Assembly: GCA_013396995.1 (NCBI GenBank) | Contig: VWZP01010350.1 | Coordinates: forward strand, 1,050,806-1,114,805 | DNA length: 64,000 nt | Direction: 5' to 3' | DNA from: Dicaeum eximium | Taxonomy: Eukaryota > Chordata > Aves > Passeriformes > Dicaeidae | Shown: positions 50,172 to 62,280 of the stretch, one piece after another | How the letters are laid out: every line of letters begins with the position of its first letter | Numbering within the stretch: the first letter of the stretch is position 1 | The notes under the pieces: model-generated | Told to the model about the DNA's origin: nothing | Seen by the model: the letters and a program-made list of their open reading frames with translations, nothing else | Database searches by the model: none | Translations under genes and position numbers: made by a program

Positions 50172-52809
50172 NCTCTTCTTTTCCAGCCAGAAACCCCTCA
50201 TGATTATCCACCACTTGGAAGACTGCCCACACAGCCAAGGTAATCCTTTTGCACTCGGGAAGGAAAAAAAAAAAAAAATCAGCCACCGTTCTGCTTAAAT
50301 CTTAGTGAAGTACTAGCTTGCAAAAGCATGGGGAGTGTTCCTCAAGTTACTGTACCACGAAGGAGTTTTCCAATGTGTATAAATAAAATGGAAATGGTAA
50401 TTCAGTATTGCATGATACAAAATGGATACAGAAATGAGCACAGGTCTGTATGGTTTGACATCAGACAAATCTGAATTTGGTTCACAGCATAATCAGCCAA
50501 AATCAATAGCAAGGCCAGTAGCAAGAAATAACAATTCGTTGGAAGGACCATATTCAGCTCTTGATATCATCAGTGATTGAGACTGAATCCAGCCATGGAC
50601 TAAATCAATCCAGGCTGAAACTGAGCTCTTCCAGGATTTCTGGTATTCGGGACTGCTCTTTTCCCAGTGTCTTTGAATTCATCTGAGGGCCCTCCTTCCT
50701 GCAAGTCATTTCACATGGAAAGATCTTTGCGTCCATCCATAGCTCCAGTAACTGCAGAAGGGTTTTTGTACAAGTATGTACACCCTTCTAAACATTTTAG
50801 TCTAAAGCCTACATGCTGTATTATCAAGTGCCTTAAGATCTAGGGCCAGAAACCACAATAGTAGAACAGGAGGTTTGAAAGGTCAAATGCTCAAATTCAA
50901 ACCTAAGCAGAGAATTTGAAAGTCAGCTGCGCTCTCTGAAGGAAGGTAGGACATTTTGCACTATTGTAATTACTCTTTAATGCAGAATAAAAATGAATGG
51001 ATCATGTTCCAATGGAATGAACTGAAAATCTTTTTTTGCTGCAGTTGTAAACTGGAAATTCTCATTTTGTTTCATCAGTTTGTTTGAATTTCTTTCTGGA
51101 GGACAGTATATTTCAAGGGCAGCTTTTAAATTTTCTTTCCAATTTGTTTCTACTCTAGCTCTCAAGAAAGTCTTTGCTGAACACAAAGATATACAGAAAC
51201 TGGCAGAAAAATTCATTCTCCTGAACCTTGTGGTAAGTTTCCCAGTTACACTTAATAAAGTGAAAGGGACAAAGATCTTCTTTTACTTATGGCTTCTCTA
51301 ACTTGAGTTTAATAGCTAGGAAAATGGCCACTGCTGAAGCATAACAGATTTCATAGTAAGTCTTTTTATTTGTAGCTATCATAAACTCAGAATGTGAAAG
51401 AATCTAAAGTTTAATAATAGCATGAACTGTTACCTATTTGCAATTCCAGCTTTTAACTGATTCCCAGACAGTAAATCTCTTAAAACTGCAAAATGTATTA
51501 TTTGCACTGTATTTCATAATTCAAAGTTCTGTGAAGGGAAAAAATACTTATGTAATATGCCCCCCTTGACTAGGAACCTTCTCTGTTTTCTTTAAGTATG
51601 AAACCACAGACAAGAACCTTGCACCTGATGGCCAGTATGTCCCTCGGGTTTTGTTCATAGGTGAGTACCTCAAGCACCAAAGCTGACCTCAGAACAGAGC
51701 CCCTACTGCACCATGCATCTCAAATCCTCAGGCTGAGTAACAGGAATTTATTTTATGACAAATGTAAAGGTTCAAGCTGGTTTTGTGGATCAAATATTGA
51801 CTCAGTACCACCCAGCTTCACAGGTGCAGCATTCCTCCCTCAATGGCTGATGCCACAGTCGCTGGAATGGGTAGCTCATCCCATTCCTGATAAACCTGCA
51901 AACACAACACTTCAAAGTGAAATGTCAGTAACCCTGTTAGAACAATCTCTTAGTCAGCGGAAGCAGACATGTCTCACAAAAACATCTAGGAAGCAAGCAG
52001 GAGTGCAGAAAGCTTTATTTCCTTTTATTTCCTTCTGCTTGAAGGTTAACCTCTACCAATTCTCTCACCCTTTTCCCCCCAGATCCTTCCCTGACTGTGA
52101 GAGCAGATATTACTGGAAGATACTCAAACCGTCTCTACGCATATGAGCCCTCTGACATTTCGTTGTGTAAGTAGAATGTTCTGACACATTCTGGAAATAT
52201 TCTGAAAGCAGTCACTTTTTGTGTGACAAGGAATAACACCAGGCATTACAGATTCTTGCAATCAGTACTTGCTGAAAGACATTAACCAGGATTAAAATTA
52301 AACAGGATGCTAGACTTAAACTCAGTGAGATGAAGAAAATTATGGCAGAGCCCTGGAGCCTTAAGCATCCATCTGTTTTAAAAGCAAGCATACGTCAGTA
52401 GGAACTTGCATAATTCAGCAGTGTTCACTCCAAGCAACGGTGAGAACTCACACACGAGTCCCAAAAGGCCAGGTCAGGAAACTACCTGGGAACAGGGAAA
52501 GATGCTGGCTACAGCTATCCCTCACTGCTGCACAGCTCCTGTCTCTGCCCATGTGTTGGCATTAATGAATGGTCTCACCAGTAAAAATTAAACCCATGAC
52601 ATTCACAAATTGCTTAGAAGAGTAAGCGCATCTGAATCCCTATAGCAATAGGCATGTGACTAAAAGCTTTAATAATAATGGCATTTTCTCTGCAGCATTT
52701 TTCATTGCTGGCAGAGGAAGTTGCAGCAAAAATAACATGCATGAATATTTCATTTCTAGTGCATTCAAATATGCAGAAAGCGCTGAAGCTCCTGAAGACT
52801 GAACTGTAA
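49698..52809 (+). CDS. AGR2: Anterior gradient protein 2 (AGR2), seven coding exons, one damaged by an assembly gap
   Basis: This encodes an ER-resident PDI-family protein needed for mucin folding in secretory epithelia in mammals. Coding exons: 49698-49827, 50112-50171 (3' end missing), 50187-50239, 51159-51232, 51597-51660, 52083-52166, 52760-52809. Intron phases equal those of AGR3. Residues 1-20 are a signal peptide (MEKGYVSMLLLLIVISCALA), then a Lys/Asp-rich linker, KPKLPQTLSRGWGDQLIWTQ, the single-cysteine active site CPHS at residues 78-81, ALKKVFAEHKDIQKLAEKF, YETTDKNLAPDGQYVPRVLF, and TVRADITGRYSNRLYAYEP. The C-terminal KTEL is the ER-retrieval signal typical of AGR2. Exon 3 should be 64 bases, as in AGR3; 60 are visible before the ambiguous base at 50172. 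The last 4 exon bases, the donor and nearly all of intron 3 are absent, and only a pyrimidine tract and acceptor (CTCTTCTTTTCCAG) remain. The gene itself is probably intact, about 172 residues. Confidence 0.96.
50172..50172. other. AGR2: Ambiguous base marking a collapsed assembly gap in AGR2 intron 3
   Basis: The only N in the window lies directly between exon-3 sequence (GCCAAGC) and an intron-3 acceptor tract (CTCTTCTTTTCCAG). No 14-base intron can exist, so sequence is missing here. The paralogous AGR3 intron is 1290 bases. Confidence 0.93.
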
Positions 52810-53085
52810 GGGGAAGAAGAAAGCCCTTAAATATTATGAAGCCTTATCTTCCATCTCTTCTCCACACCTTGATACTGGTGAAGAGCCTATTTAGAGTGAT
52901 ATTTAGTGATGTGTAGTGATGGTTTCTATACATAAACACTACAGTTTTACATTAGCACTTTTGTACTGGACAGCATTTTTAAAAGCTGGAGGCTTTTATT
53001 TTAAGGCGTACAGAAGAATACTGTATGATTCAACTGTAAAAATGATTTTTTAAAAAATAAATTCTTTCCAAGTGTTTACATACAA
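52810..53085 (+). other. AGR2: AGR2 3' UTR and poly(A) signal
   Basis: A short 3' UTR of about 270 bases with AATAAA at 53056-53061. It is followed by a T/GT-rich stretch (GTGTTTACA, then TGCTGTGTTTT) suited to cleavage near 53080. Confidence 0.8.
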
Positions 53086-53211
53086 AACACTGCTGTGTTT
53101 TCAATTTTCTTCCCTTATCTTCATTTACCATTATTAGAAATAGTAAAATCACCATATTGCTTGAGACCTCAGCTTGCATTTTACATGCAAGCACTTAGGA
53201 AAGAAAAAGGC

Positions 53212-53800
53212 TGCTGTGGATCAATCCCAGCCAGCAGCCCAGCCCCACACAGCCACTTGCTCTCTCACTCCACTCCAGTGAGATGGGGGAGAGAATCAGA
53301 AGATTTAAAGTGAGAAAACTAATGGGTATGGGTAAAGACAGTTTAATAGGTAAAGCCAAAGCTGCATGCACAAGCAGAGAACAACACGGGATTAATTCAC
53401 TGCTTCCCACAGGCAGGCAGGTGTTCAGCCACCTCCAGGACAGCAGGGCCCCACCAAATGTAATGGTGACTTGGGAAGACAAACACCATCACTGCAAATG
53501 TGCCCCCCCCCCGCCCCCCTTCCTGCTTCTTCCCCCAGTTTTATGGTGAGCATGGTGAATCCCCTTATTGAGCTGGAGTCAGCTGTCTCAGCTCTGTCCC
53601 CTCCCAACTTCTGCAGCCCAGGTCTACTTGCTGGCAGGGCAGTGCAAGGGAGCAGCAAAGACCTCGACTGTGTGTCAGCAATCACAGAAAACACCTGTGT
53701 GTTATCAGCACTGTTGTGGCTGCAAATCCAAAGCACAGCACCACAGATGCTACTGTGAAGAGAATCAACTTCACTCAGCCAAACCCAGCAGGGGAAAGCA
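53212..53800 (-). mobile_element. Solo LTR of an ERVL-like endogenous retrovirus, minus orientation
   Basis: On the minus strand this resembles the well-known avian ERVL-type LTR. It has an early part with TGCTGATAACACACAGGTGT, then GGGAGGGGACAGAGCTGAGA, a core with TAAAACTGGGGGAAGAAGCA, a G-rich run, TTTGTCTTCCCAAGTCACCA and TGGCTGAACACCTGCCTGCC. The LTR poly(A) signal follows in CTATTAAACTGTC, then GATTCTCTCCCCCATCTCAC and a terminus ending in CCACAGCA. No internal viral genes adjoin it. The 53212 boundary is set by the CA terminus; the other is approximate. A C-rich run lies at 53504-53518 inside it. Confidence 0.75.
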
Positions 53801-56800
53801 GCTTTTTATCTCCAGTTTCAGCAGCTAGCTAAGCTATTACTCAGCCTACTTTATCTCAAATTATTTTCTAGTAGCACCAGCCTATGTGGTGCTTTCATTA
53901 TCAGCCCTTTCTTTACAGCTAAGATAGCAAGAAGTGAAAATTTTTCACAGAAAACTACTTGAGACTAGAGAATGGGATTGTTTGCATACAGAGCTCATTT
54001 TTATTTCGAACTGGCTGTATTCTGAAGTGATTTAAGATATGACTGCTTCCCTTAAAAGGTCCCTGCTTACATCAGATTTCAGTAAAGCCCTGAGATTATC
54101 AAGAAAGGGATACCACATTGACTGTGTGGCTGGTTTCATGATTGCTTATAAATAAGCCCAAAAGCGATAAGAGAAATGAGAACTAAAATAAATGCTGCAG
54201 ATGAACACCATGACAGCACACCATGACATTACATAAAGACTTACACAAAAAGGAGACTTTCCAGCCCCAAATATCCGCTATCTCTGAACTCAGCAGCAGC
54301 ATCAGTGAGAAACACTTTGGCCAGGACCATACCTTCATTATTTTCTCAGCTCTTTGGCAGTAACAGCATTCTTACCAATTCTATTACCATTACTGCCACA
54401 ACTACAAGAGGGAAATGCTTGGGAGGGCAGGACAGGTGAGAGAAGCAAGGGTTTCAGCTCAAGGGAATCTCTTAGCAAAATCAGAAGGGAGCTACTTGCT
54501 AATAGGTCTTTGGCAAGCTGTGCAAACCCTGACTACCAGAAAACCTCAAGAGGTACCTGGAAAGGGTCCCAGATGTGGAATTCAGCATTCCTTCAGCACT
54601 TCAGTAAGATGTTACTTTCTACTGCAGCATCCAGAAGACAGAGGAAAAAGAGATGCAGTGGGGGGCAGAAATAGTCCCTAGAATCATGTATCAGTCAGAA
54701 AAGGCAAAAAATGTGATCATATCACTTGGCAGAGGGACAACACAGAGGGAGGCTGCAGCAGCTGATTATCAGAATCATCTTCACCTTCCCAACCCAAAGT
54801 ATACTTGTCAGAGCTCTGTGACATAAAACAAGGGCTGCCTGTGCCATCATGTTTTACAAAGCTGTTTTCATAACACTATGGAACTAGCATCATTTTCTTA
54901 GGCAGAGGTACTGATGCTATGTGTAACATCCAGTAAATGGACATAAGGCATAACTACAAGGGTCTACTAATGTACATACCTAGATGCAGAAGTTAGTCCA
55001 GCCTGAAAGTATCCAGAAACGTTTCTGAAAGTGAAATTCTTCTTTTTTGCACTCAAGGCTATGCTTTTCTCTTCTACTTTTCACCATAAGCAAATTTGCA
55101 AGAATCTTAATAAATAAACTGTCAACTTAATCCTGCTCTTTTAATCCTTTCTTTAAAATATGGATTCTTTTAGGCTTACAGAGGCATCAAGCCAAGCTGA
55201 GATACCTAAAAAAGCCTCTTTCTACTTCTTTGGAAAACCTGGGAAATCATTGCTGAAATATATATGATTGTTAGAGAACCCAAAGTACACAGGATGGATA
55301 TGGGGGTTTTAGGAATTCCACTAGCATTCAGGCAATCTTCTAATTTATTAGTCAAAAATAATAATGCAAGTTAAGAACACTAACACATTCTTATTCACTT
55401 GTCAGTTACAGCTTTTAAGGTATGTTTTTACAGATTCAAGTTATACAAGCTTTTCCTTTTGTAATACTCACTTCCATGTTAAAGGTGGCAGACACTGTGC
55501 AGTAGTATCAAGATGTCAGTATCTGGATTCACTTTCTCACATAGATGGAGAAGAATTAGATTGATAACCAATTATTCTTGTATGATAAAAATGTGTATTT
55601 TGAAAGATGACATCTTTCTACATTTTCCCAGAATAACAAACTTGAAAGCATTTCAACAAACTAAGGCCAAAAGACATCTAATATTAGCAGTGAGAATGCT
55701 CCAAGTTAAATCATTCCATTACTTTGACACTGTGCTGCTGTAAGTATCTTCTAGAAAATCTGGTTACTTTGAAGTCCAAATCTCAAGCAGTCAGGTGAAA
55801 ATTAAAATGCATCTTTAGAAAACAAACAACAACAAAAAAATCTTTGTGTGGTGAAAATGTTTTTCAAAAAGAGAAAGTAACGAAGTTCAATGACAAAACC
55901 CACCAAGAATACGTATAAATAACTTTTTAAGTGCTCTCATTTGGCATGTCAGAATAGCACTGCATTTCTTGGATACTCACACGAGTCAGACCTTCTCTGA
56001 GAGGCAACACTCTCCACCTTCCAAAAACAAAGTCAGACTCATTGTTTTACTGTCCCCTTCAGAATCAAGTTTTGGAAAGCAAATCCACACCTCTTGACTG
56101 GGAATTTCAACATTCGTGTGGGTAGATGGGTTTGTTTAACCACAATCCCAAAGAGACAATATAATTTTAATACAGTAGAAAAACTTTAATCATTCCATAC
56201 AATCTACTGATCTGTCTTTTGACTACTGACACAAATTCACATTATGAGATGAGAGTTTTGGAAGTGGTAATATTTTCAGTATTTTTGCATTGGTGCATAT
56301 TTACACTCCAGTATAATCTACCATATTTATGAAACCAGATCCACCCAAAACTAAGCACTACAAAAACAATCAGGAAAAAAGTCAAAATTGAAGCAGCAAT
56401 GTGGTACTATTTTAAGTAAGTTTCATTAACCCTCTCCATGTGACAATTCCTTGGATTTATTACTGTAATGCACAAAACACAGAGCCTGTCTAAACCAGGA
56501 AAATGAACTGTTCTTAAGGCAGCCATGAGATCACCACTGTCCTCTTGACATGTATTGGGAATGGCTGGAGAGCAACTGAGGGAAACAAAACAGCAACTGG
56601 GAGAAGAAAAGCACTGAGTACATTTTATTAGACTTCAAAAGGCCTGAAGGCTCTTGAGATGTTTCAGCACACGAGTGGGCTCTTACCCTGTATCTCCAGG
56701 TCTGTGCTCGAGCCAGACACACCAGCTGGGCAGGCACAGCAGCAGCTCCAGGAGAAGGTGCTGACCACAGATGCTGAAAACTCAGCTACACCTGAAGAGA

Positions 56801-57736
56801 AGCAGTTCTATAGCAAGTTCTTGACATCTCTCTGCTTTCAGTTTCTGCTCTTCCCCTTCAAAACCTCAAGATAATTCCTTCTTCAGGAGCACTCAGCCCA
56901 TGAAAGTGCTTTGATGGGCATGTGTTTTAATTTCTTTTTGCCTCCTCTGCGGGAGTAAGGAGGAATCTCTCTAGTAAAGGGCGACTGACTGTATGAGAAT
57001 CTACTTCTGTCTGTATGACAATCTACTTCTGCCTGCCTCCAGACTTCCTTTCAACCTTGCTCAGGTGCTGTATTCTTTGGCAGAGGGCCTTAATACTCTT
57101 CCCCCTTTTATTCCTGTAGACTTGTCTTTCAGGCTACAGCAACTGCCTACCCTGCCAGCAGCAGCAAGCCGAGTGAAGAGCGAATGAAGAAAAGGTGCAG
57201 TGCAGATCTGCAATTCAGTGTGTTTAGAAACAAATGGAACATTGTGCACCTTGGGTGTTTAGATGTCTGCTGCTTCAGCTGATGCACCACTTCTTTCACA
57301 GGCAGCAAGAGGGACCACACTTTCCTTGAGCTCAGACAATACTTTCTATATGGATAACGTATCACTGCAACTTCAATTCTTTGTTTTCAGAAAACAAAAC
57401 TACTGGAAACCATTTTTTTTTGTTGCTGTTTTTCTTTCTTTTTTTTACACATCATTCAATCTCTCATGAAATCAAGACTGTTATCTGGATGACACAGAAA
57501 TATACACTGCTGAGTTATTACAACAATGACTTCACACCATCTAAAAAAAATAGCCGTACAACAACTTTCCAGACATCAAGTTTCTTACATCAGAGATGAC
57601 AGACATTGATTGTGCAAATACCAAACCTCATTCACTTGTCAAGGGAAAAAAGTTTCAAGTTAATCAGCTGCAGATTACATTCTCCTGGTTTTCTTCATTC
57701 ATTGTTCTCATAATGACAATATTCATTAACATTGTT
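53801..57736. other. AGR2-TSPAN13 intergenic DNA
   Basis: Sequence between two convergent genes. No exon was recognised. It may contain the distal part of a longer TSPAN13 3' UTR; a minus-strand AATAAA also exists at 57107-57112. A 22-base tandem duplication (CTGTATGAGAATCTACTTCT plus two bases) lies at 56989-57032. Confidence 0.5.
56989..57032. repeat. Two-copy 22-base tandem duplication
   Basis: Copies at 56989-57010 and 57011-57032 differ at two positions. Small, probably replication slippage. Confidence 0.85.
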
Positions 57737-58327
57737 TTTATTCTCAACAAAATTCTAAAGCTACCAGAAAACCAAAACAAACAGGGAAGGGGAGGGGTGA
57801 AGACTACAGTAGTCATTAACATACACTTATGTGCACTATAGAAAATAATATCTCTAACTTCTATTTTTACCTTAACAGGAAAGTGAGAGACAAAATACTA
57901 GAGTACATCCTAAAACCTAAGTAAATCATACTCAACCATCCACTGTAAATTTTTATAATTTTAATGAGAATTCATGTGAATTTTTGTAATCAATTAATAC
58001 AGCAGAAAATACCTCTGGATTTTTTTTACACCAGATAACCCAGTAGTGCTATAAAACTCATTATATAGAGTTCACCACATCAATTAACAAAGTCTTAACC
58101 AGCAGTTCAAATCTGCACAGCTCCTGAATGCACCCATCTACTTTAAGATAGAGATTCTTAGAAGAAAAATAGTAGAAATTAAATATGAAAACTACACATT
58201 TCTTACCGAACTTGAGTTTTATTTTGGGTACATGTAGAACACCTACTATGGAGAAATACCAAACTATGGAGAATCAGTATTTTTAAGTAGGGGGTGCAGA
58301 GAGAAGATTTAGTCCTTTATAAACTTA
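57737..58327 (-). other. TSPAN13: TSPAN13 3' UTR (candidate extent)
   Basis: The sequence following the TSPAN13 stop on the minus strand is AT-rich without coding features. The first AATAAA on that strand is at 57742-57737, giving a 3' UTR of about 600 bases; a later signal at 57112-57107 would give about 1.2 kb. Confidence 0.4.
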
Positions 58328-61300
58328 TCAAATAAATGCACTAGGGTTTGCACGGGGATCCTTTTGGTTCCTGTATCTGTAAGTCAGCCAGACTCCCAGA
58401 ATCTAAAAAGAAAAACCAAAGATTTTTTAAGCAGAGGGTCTCCATCCCATCCTCTAGTTTTACAAAATTTGTTTTAAACATAAAATCATGACAATGAATT
58501 TTCAGTACACAAGTTCAGGATATTTTACTGTTGCTAAAATTGTGCAACCACACTCCATCTTTCTTAATTAGAAAAAAGAATGCACCCTCTCTGAGAAAAA
58601 GCATACCCTAGCAAAAGAGAGAAAACAAAACAAAAACCACAGAACTATAAACAACAAAAGCCAAACCCATATTCACAATGCAATAAAAAATTTCCAATTG
58701 TTAGAACAAAAGTTAAATAATTCCTCTCCCCTTCCCAAATGATAAATACTCACAAATCTGCCTTTAATATAATGTATAAATAAAGTATAAATTTAAAAAT
58801 CCTCCCAATAGTTTTGATTTATCATTACCACTCAACTATACAGCTGTTCTTGTGCATTTTCAAATCTTACCATTCCCCCCAACTACCTTCCCCCTTCCCA
58901 GCACTTCCACATTTTTAGCTGAGACGGCTGAGGTCAGCATGATTCTGCTTAAGTTGCCGTATCTCTCTCGTTGCCGTCATATGTACAAACCTTCTCAAAA
59001 CTGCACTAAGCACCAGGAAAAGCATTTTCATGTGCTCTACTCTGGGATTAGAAAAGACCTGCTCTGAGGATTTTTATACTCCAATGAATAAAGCAAGTTA
59101 TGCATCATCATGGTAATAAAGCAAAGAGCCAAAGGACCTTTTTAATTTTAACCTACTGTTTAAAATACAGTTCACCCCTCATGCAACTCTGTCTTTGCAC
59201 TACAGGTGGCACAAAAAAACAAACCTCAAAGACCTTATGTGTGCTAGAGTGAGGAACAGGTGGGAAGGAGAGGGAACAAGGTAAAGCAACTGCACTCTTT
59301 CTATTACTGCTGGAGAATGGTACACGTGAACGGCTAACTTTCTGAAAAGCTTAAACTTAACAGCACTACATTTCAATGCTGAGGTTTGTTGTCTAAATAA
59401 CAAAGTTGCAAGAAAAGCCTTCCTTCTGACAGACATAGGTCTGTCAGCAAGGTCAAAGCTTTGGAAAATTTGGCCTAATTAATTACCTGATTCATGAAAC
59501 TGGACTGAGGTTTCCCATAATAAACTCCCTAAATTTGTGTTCCACAAAACAAAGCTTTAAAAGTGGGAAAAAAGCACTCAATTTTCCAACTACCCACTCA
59601 CCTCTGTGAAACTGAAGAAGAGTCCTATCCCTCCGACAAATCTCAGCACCATTCCAGCATATTCTTCCATTATTGGTGCACATGGTCTACAGTGGAGAGT
59701 TCTAAGACAATCCTGTAGCAGATACAGAGAATTACTTCCCATTTGCTGATGACACGTCGTTGTTTGAAAGCATCTACTTTGCTCTAGGAGAGACTGCTAC
59801 CCATGGACAAAACTCCAGCAGTTTTAAAAGACTCCAAGAGAGCAAGTTTGTATAAATGACAGTGGAGTACAAACTTTGCAGGGTGCCCTCTAATTGTCTT
59901 TCCAGTAAGTTAAGAACTCAGTATCACTGTAACAACTACATTACACATCTGTTAAATGCTGTTTTCTGTAACTATGAAAACAGTTGTACATTTTTGAACA
60001 AACACAGTGTGAAAAAGTTATGGTTTTTCACACGTGAAGAACTTACAGCGGCGCAGGTTTCATTCGGATAAAAAACTCTGAATCCACAACAATTCAGATT
60101 TCTCTCAATATCTGTTCTTGCGCTGTTGGTGTTACTCCATCCCACCTCTAGGAGTTCACTCTAGAAGCCATAAGCAAATTTATATTACATTAATTGAACT
60201 GTTTTACACTGCAAGCCAATATACAAAATCTAGATGATAATGCCCTAACTAAAGTCTTCAGATCTTGCTGCTTAACAGGAGAATATAAATATATTAAAGA
60301 ATGACTGGAGTGTCCACGGAGGCTGTGTAGCTAATGAAACAACAGCAGCTAACAGCAGCACATGAATGGGTATAATTCATTTCCTTCCCTCAATTTTGCT
60401 AAACCAAACAATATAACTAGTTAAGGGACATGCGACTAATCTAGCTGGGACTGCCCAGGCTGTACACAAAAATCACATGCAAAAACTGATGATTTAAGTC
60501 ACTCTACCCTTACCCACTTCTTATGCAGTAAGAACTGGTCTCCATACCACAAGGGAGACTGTTTTGCTTTCACACATAACTGCCTAATGTAGTTATGGCC
60601 TTCCCAGTTACACAAGAACAATTCAATGACTATCAAATTTACACCGTGATTACTGTATATTTCATCAGCTTATCTGAAATTGCTGAACACGAGATATATT
60701 CAAGATATCATGCTGCTACACCTGTGATCATAAACCTAGAAAGGAAGCTTAGAAACAAATCCATTTATTAAAAAAAGTAATTTTAGGACCCAAATGTATT
60801 TCTTTGTAGCTACCAGAGCCAAGCATTGACCAAGGTCTAGTCTTTAATAAATAGGACAATGCTGATTTTCTTAAAATATGCTTCCCAATTTTATGGAGGA
60901 CTACATACAAATACATGTGCCTGTGTACATATATATTTGTAGTGTTATGCTACAAGTTAACTGAGAAGTCAGGAAACGTTTCTTACCTGCTGTTCCTCAT
61001 TTAGTGCCAAACAGGCACAGGAGACGGCAAACTGGACAATAAAGACTAGCAGAAGAATAATCATGTACTGGAAACAACCATTAGTTAAGGATATACTCTC
61101 AAATTATTTTTGCTTTTATAACATATACATCTAGTGGTATTACTTATTTCACTGGTAACAGTAAATTCTTTAAAACATAAGAACTATGGAAGCAAATTCT
61201 GATTGGATGTGGATAAGATGACCAAAATAATGTTCCCAAAACCCAATCACCATGTATTATCTCTTTTTGGCTACTACTATACATAGCTGGTATTTCCAGG

Positions 61301-62280
61301 TTAGGTATTTCTTGCCTAGCAAGAAAACATGAGCAGAGAGGTTAATAAAAGGAGCTTTGAGAGAAAAATATCCAGCCATTTTTCCCAGCTTTAGGGACTC
61401 ATGTAATTTAATATACTTCACTTAAATAAAGTAGTAGAGAAAATATTTTTATAGGTACTGCATATTCAGATTTTTTTTTTCAATTACACATTCCTGTAAT
61501 TAATTACAAAAAATAACGTTAGCACATATTAAAAATTAAAAAAAGGTAAGAGCTGCTCTTGGAACACAGCCTCACACACTTTTGGACTACTGCATCTGAA
61601 GATGGTATAAAACAAAAAGAATAAACTTTCATACTAAAGATCATGTTTTGAAATTTGGGGAATACTTTCAAAATTTGGCTGCTGTGCTCAGAGGCAGATA
61701 CTTCACATAATTAAGCTGTTTGTAAAGTGGAGGTCAGTTCTTATTCACATACTACAAAAGTTAAACATTAATAGCTCACCTACTTTAGCCCCGTGTAGGG
61801 CTGAGCACACAGTAAGAGGCACCTGTGACACAGTGAGCTAACATAAAAACCTCTCAAAGAATTAGAATAGTCTTATTTTTAAAAAGAGATGTGAATGCTT
61901 CTATCTTCAGAGCAAAAAATGGAGGGGAAAAAAGGAAACTGAAATAAAGTTAAATGGGAAGGAAATCTAATTTAGACTGCACTTGACCCAAGTAAGATTG
62001 CAGATTTCTGTTCTGTTTCTCAAGCACCTCCTCCAGCAGTCTCAGCTGACAGAGGAGGTTGTTTACACAGCTCCAACCATGCTGCAATCAATACAATGCA
62101 TCAAAAGGATACAAAGAATAGCAATACTTGATGATGTTTCACTGCACCAATCAATCCGACTAAGGCAATAAAGAAGAGGAAGACTCCTACTGCAATTACC
62201 ACTCCAACAACTCTGAAACTAGAGATGAGGCCAAATCCAATTCCCCATGCTGCAATTCCGATCAGCAGCAGGCTCACCAG
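58328..62280 (-). CDS. TSPAN13: Tetraspanin-13 (TSPAN13), 5'-partial, five coding exons
   Basis: A four-span membrane protein of the tetraspanin superfamily. Exons in order on the minus strand: 62280-62113, 61067-60987, 60160-60047, 59712-59602, 58402-58328 (TGA). All introns are phase 0, and the visible part is 182 residues. The first exon covers the end of TM1 (LVSLLLIGIAAWGIGFGLIS) and TM2 (VVGVVIAVGVFLFFIALVGL) and ends in AVKHHQVLLFF. The second is TM3 (YMIILLLVFIVQFAVSCACL). The third begins the large extracellular loop with the tetraspanin CCG motif (NLNCCGF) and an NET glycosylation site. The fourth completes the loop (DCLRTLHCRPCAPIMEEYAG), giving six cysteines, and starts TM4 (VLRFVGGIGLFFSFTE). 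The last ends TM4 and gives the tail NQKDPRANPSAFI. The missing N-terminus is about 21 residues. The donor after LLFF is GTATCC, weaker than the others. The gene is convergent with AGR2. Confidence 0.96.

Noticed and set aside
50077..50298. Continuous frame through the N joining AGR2 exon 3 region to exon 4 and its intron
   Set aside because: Reading through the ambiguous base includes intron acceptor bases as codons; it is an artefact of the missing intron, not a retained-intron isoform.
51661..52146. Open frame of 161 codons on the plus strand
   Set aside because: It is AGR2 intron 6 read through into exon 7 in a wrong frame.
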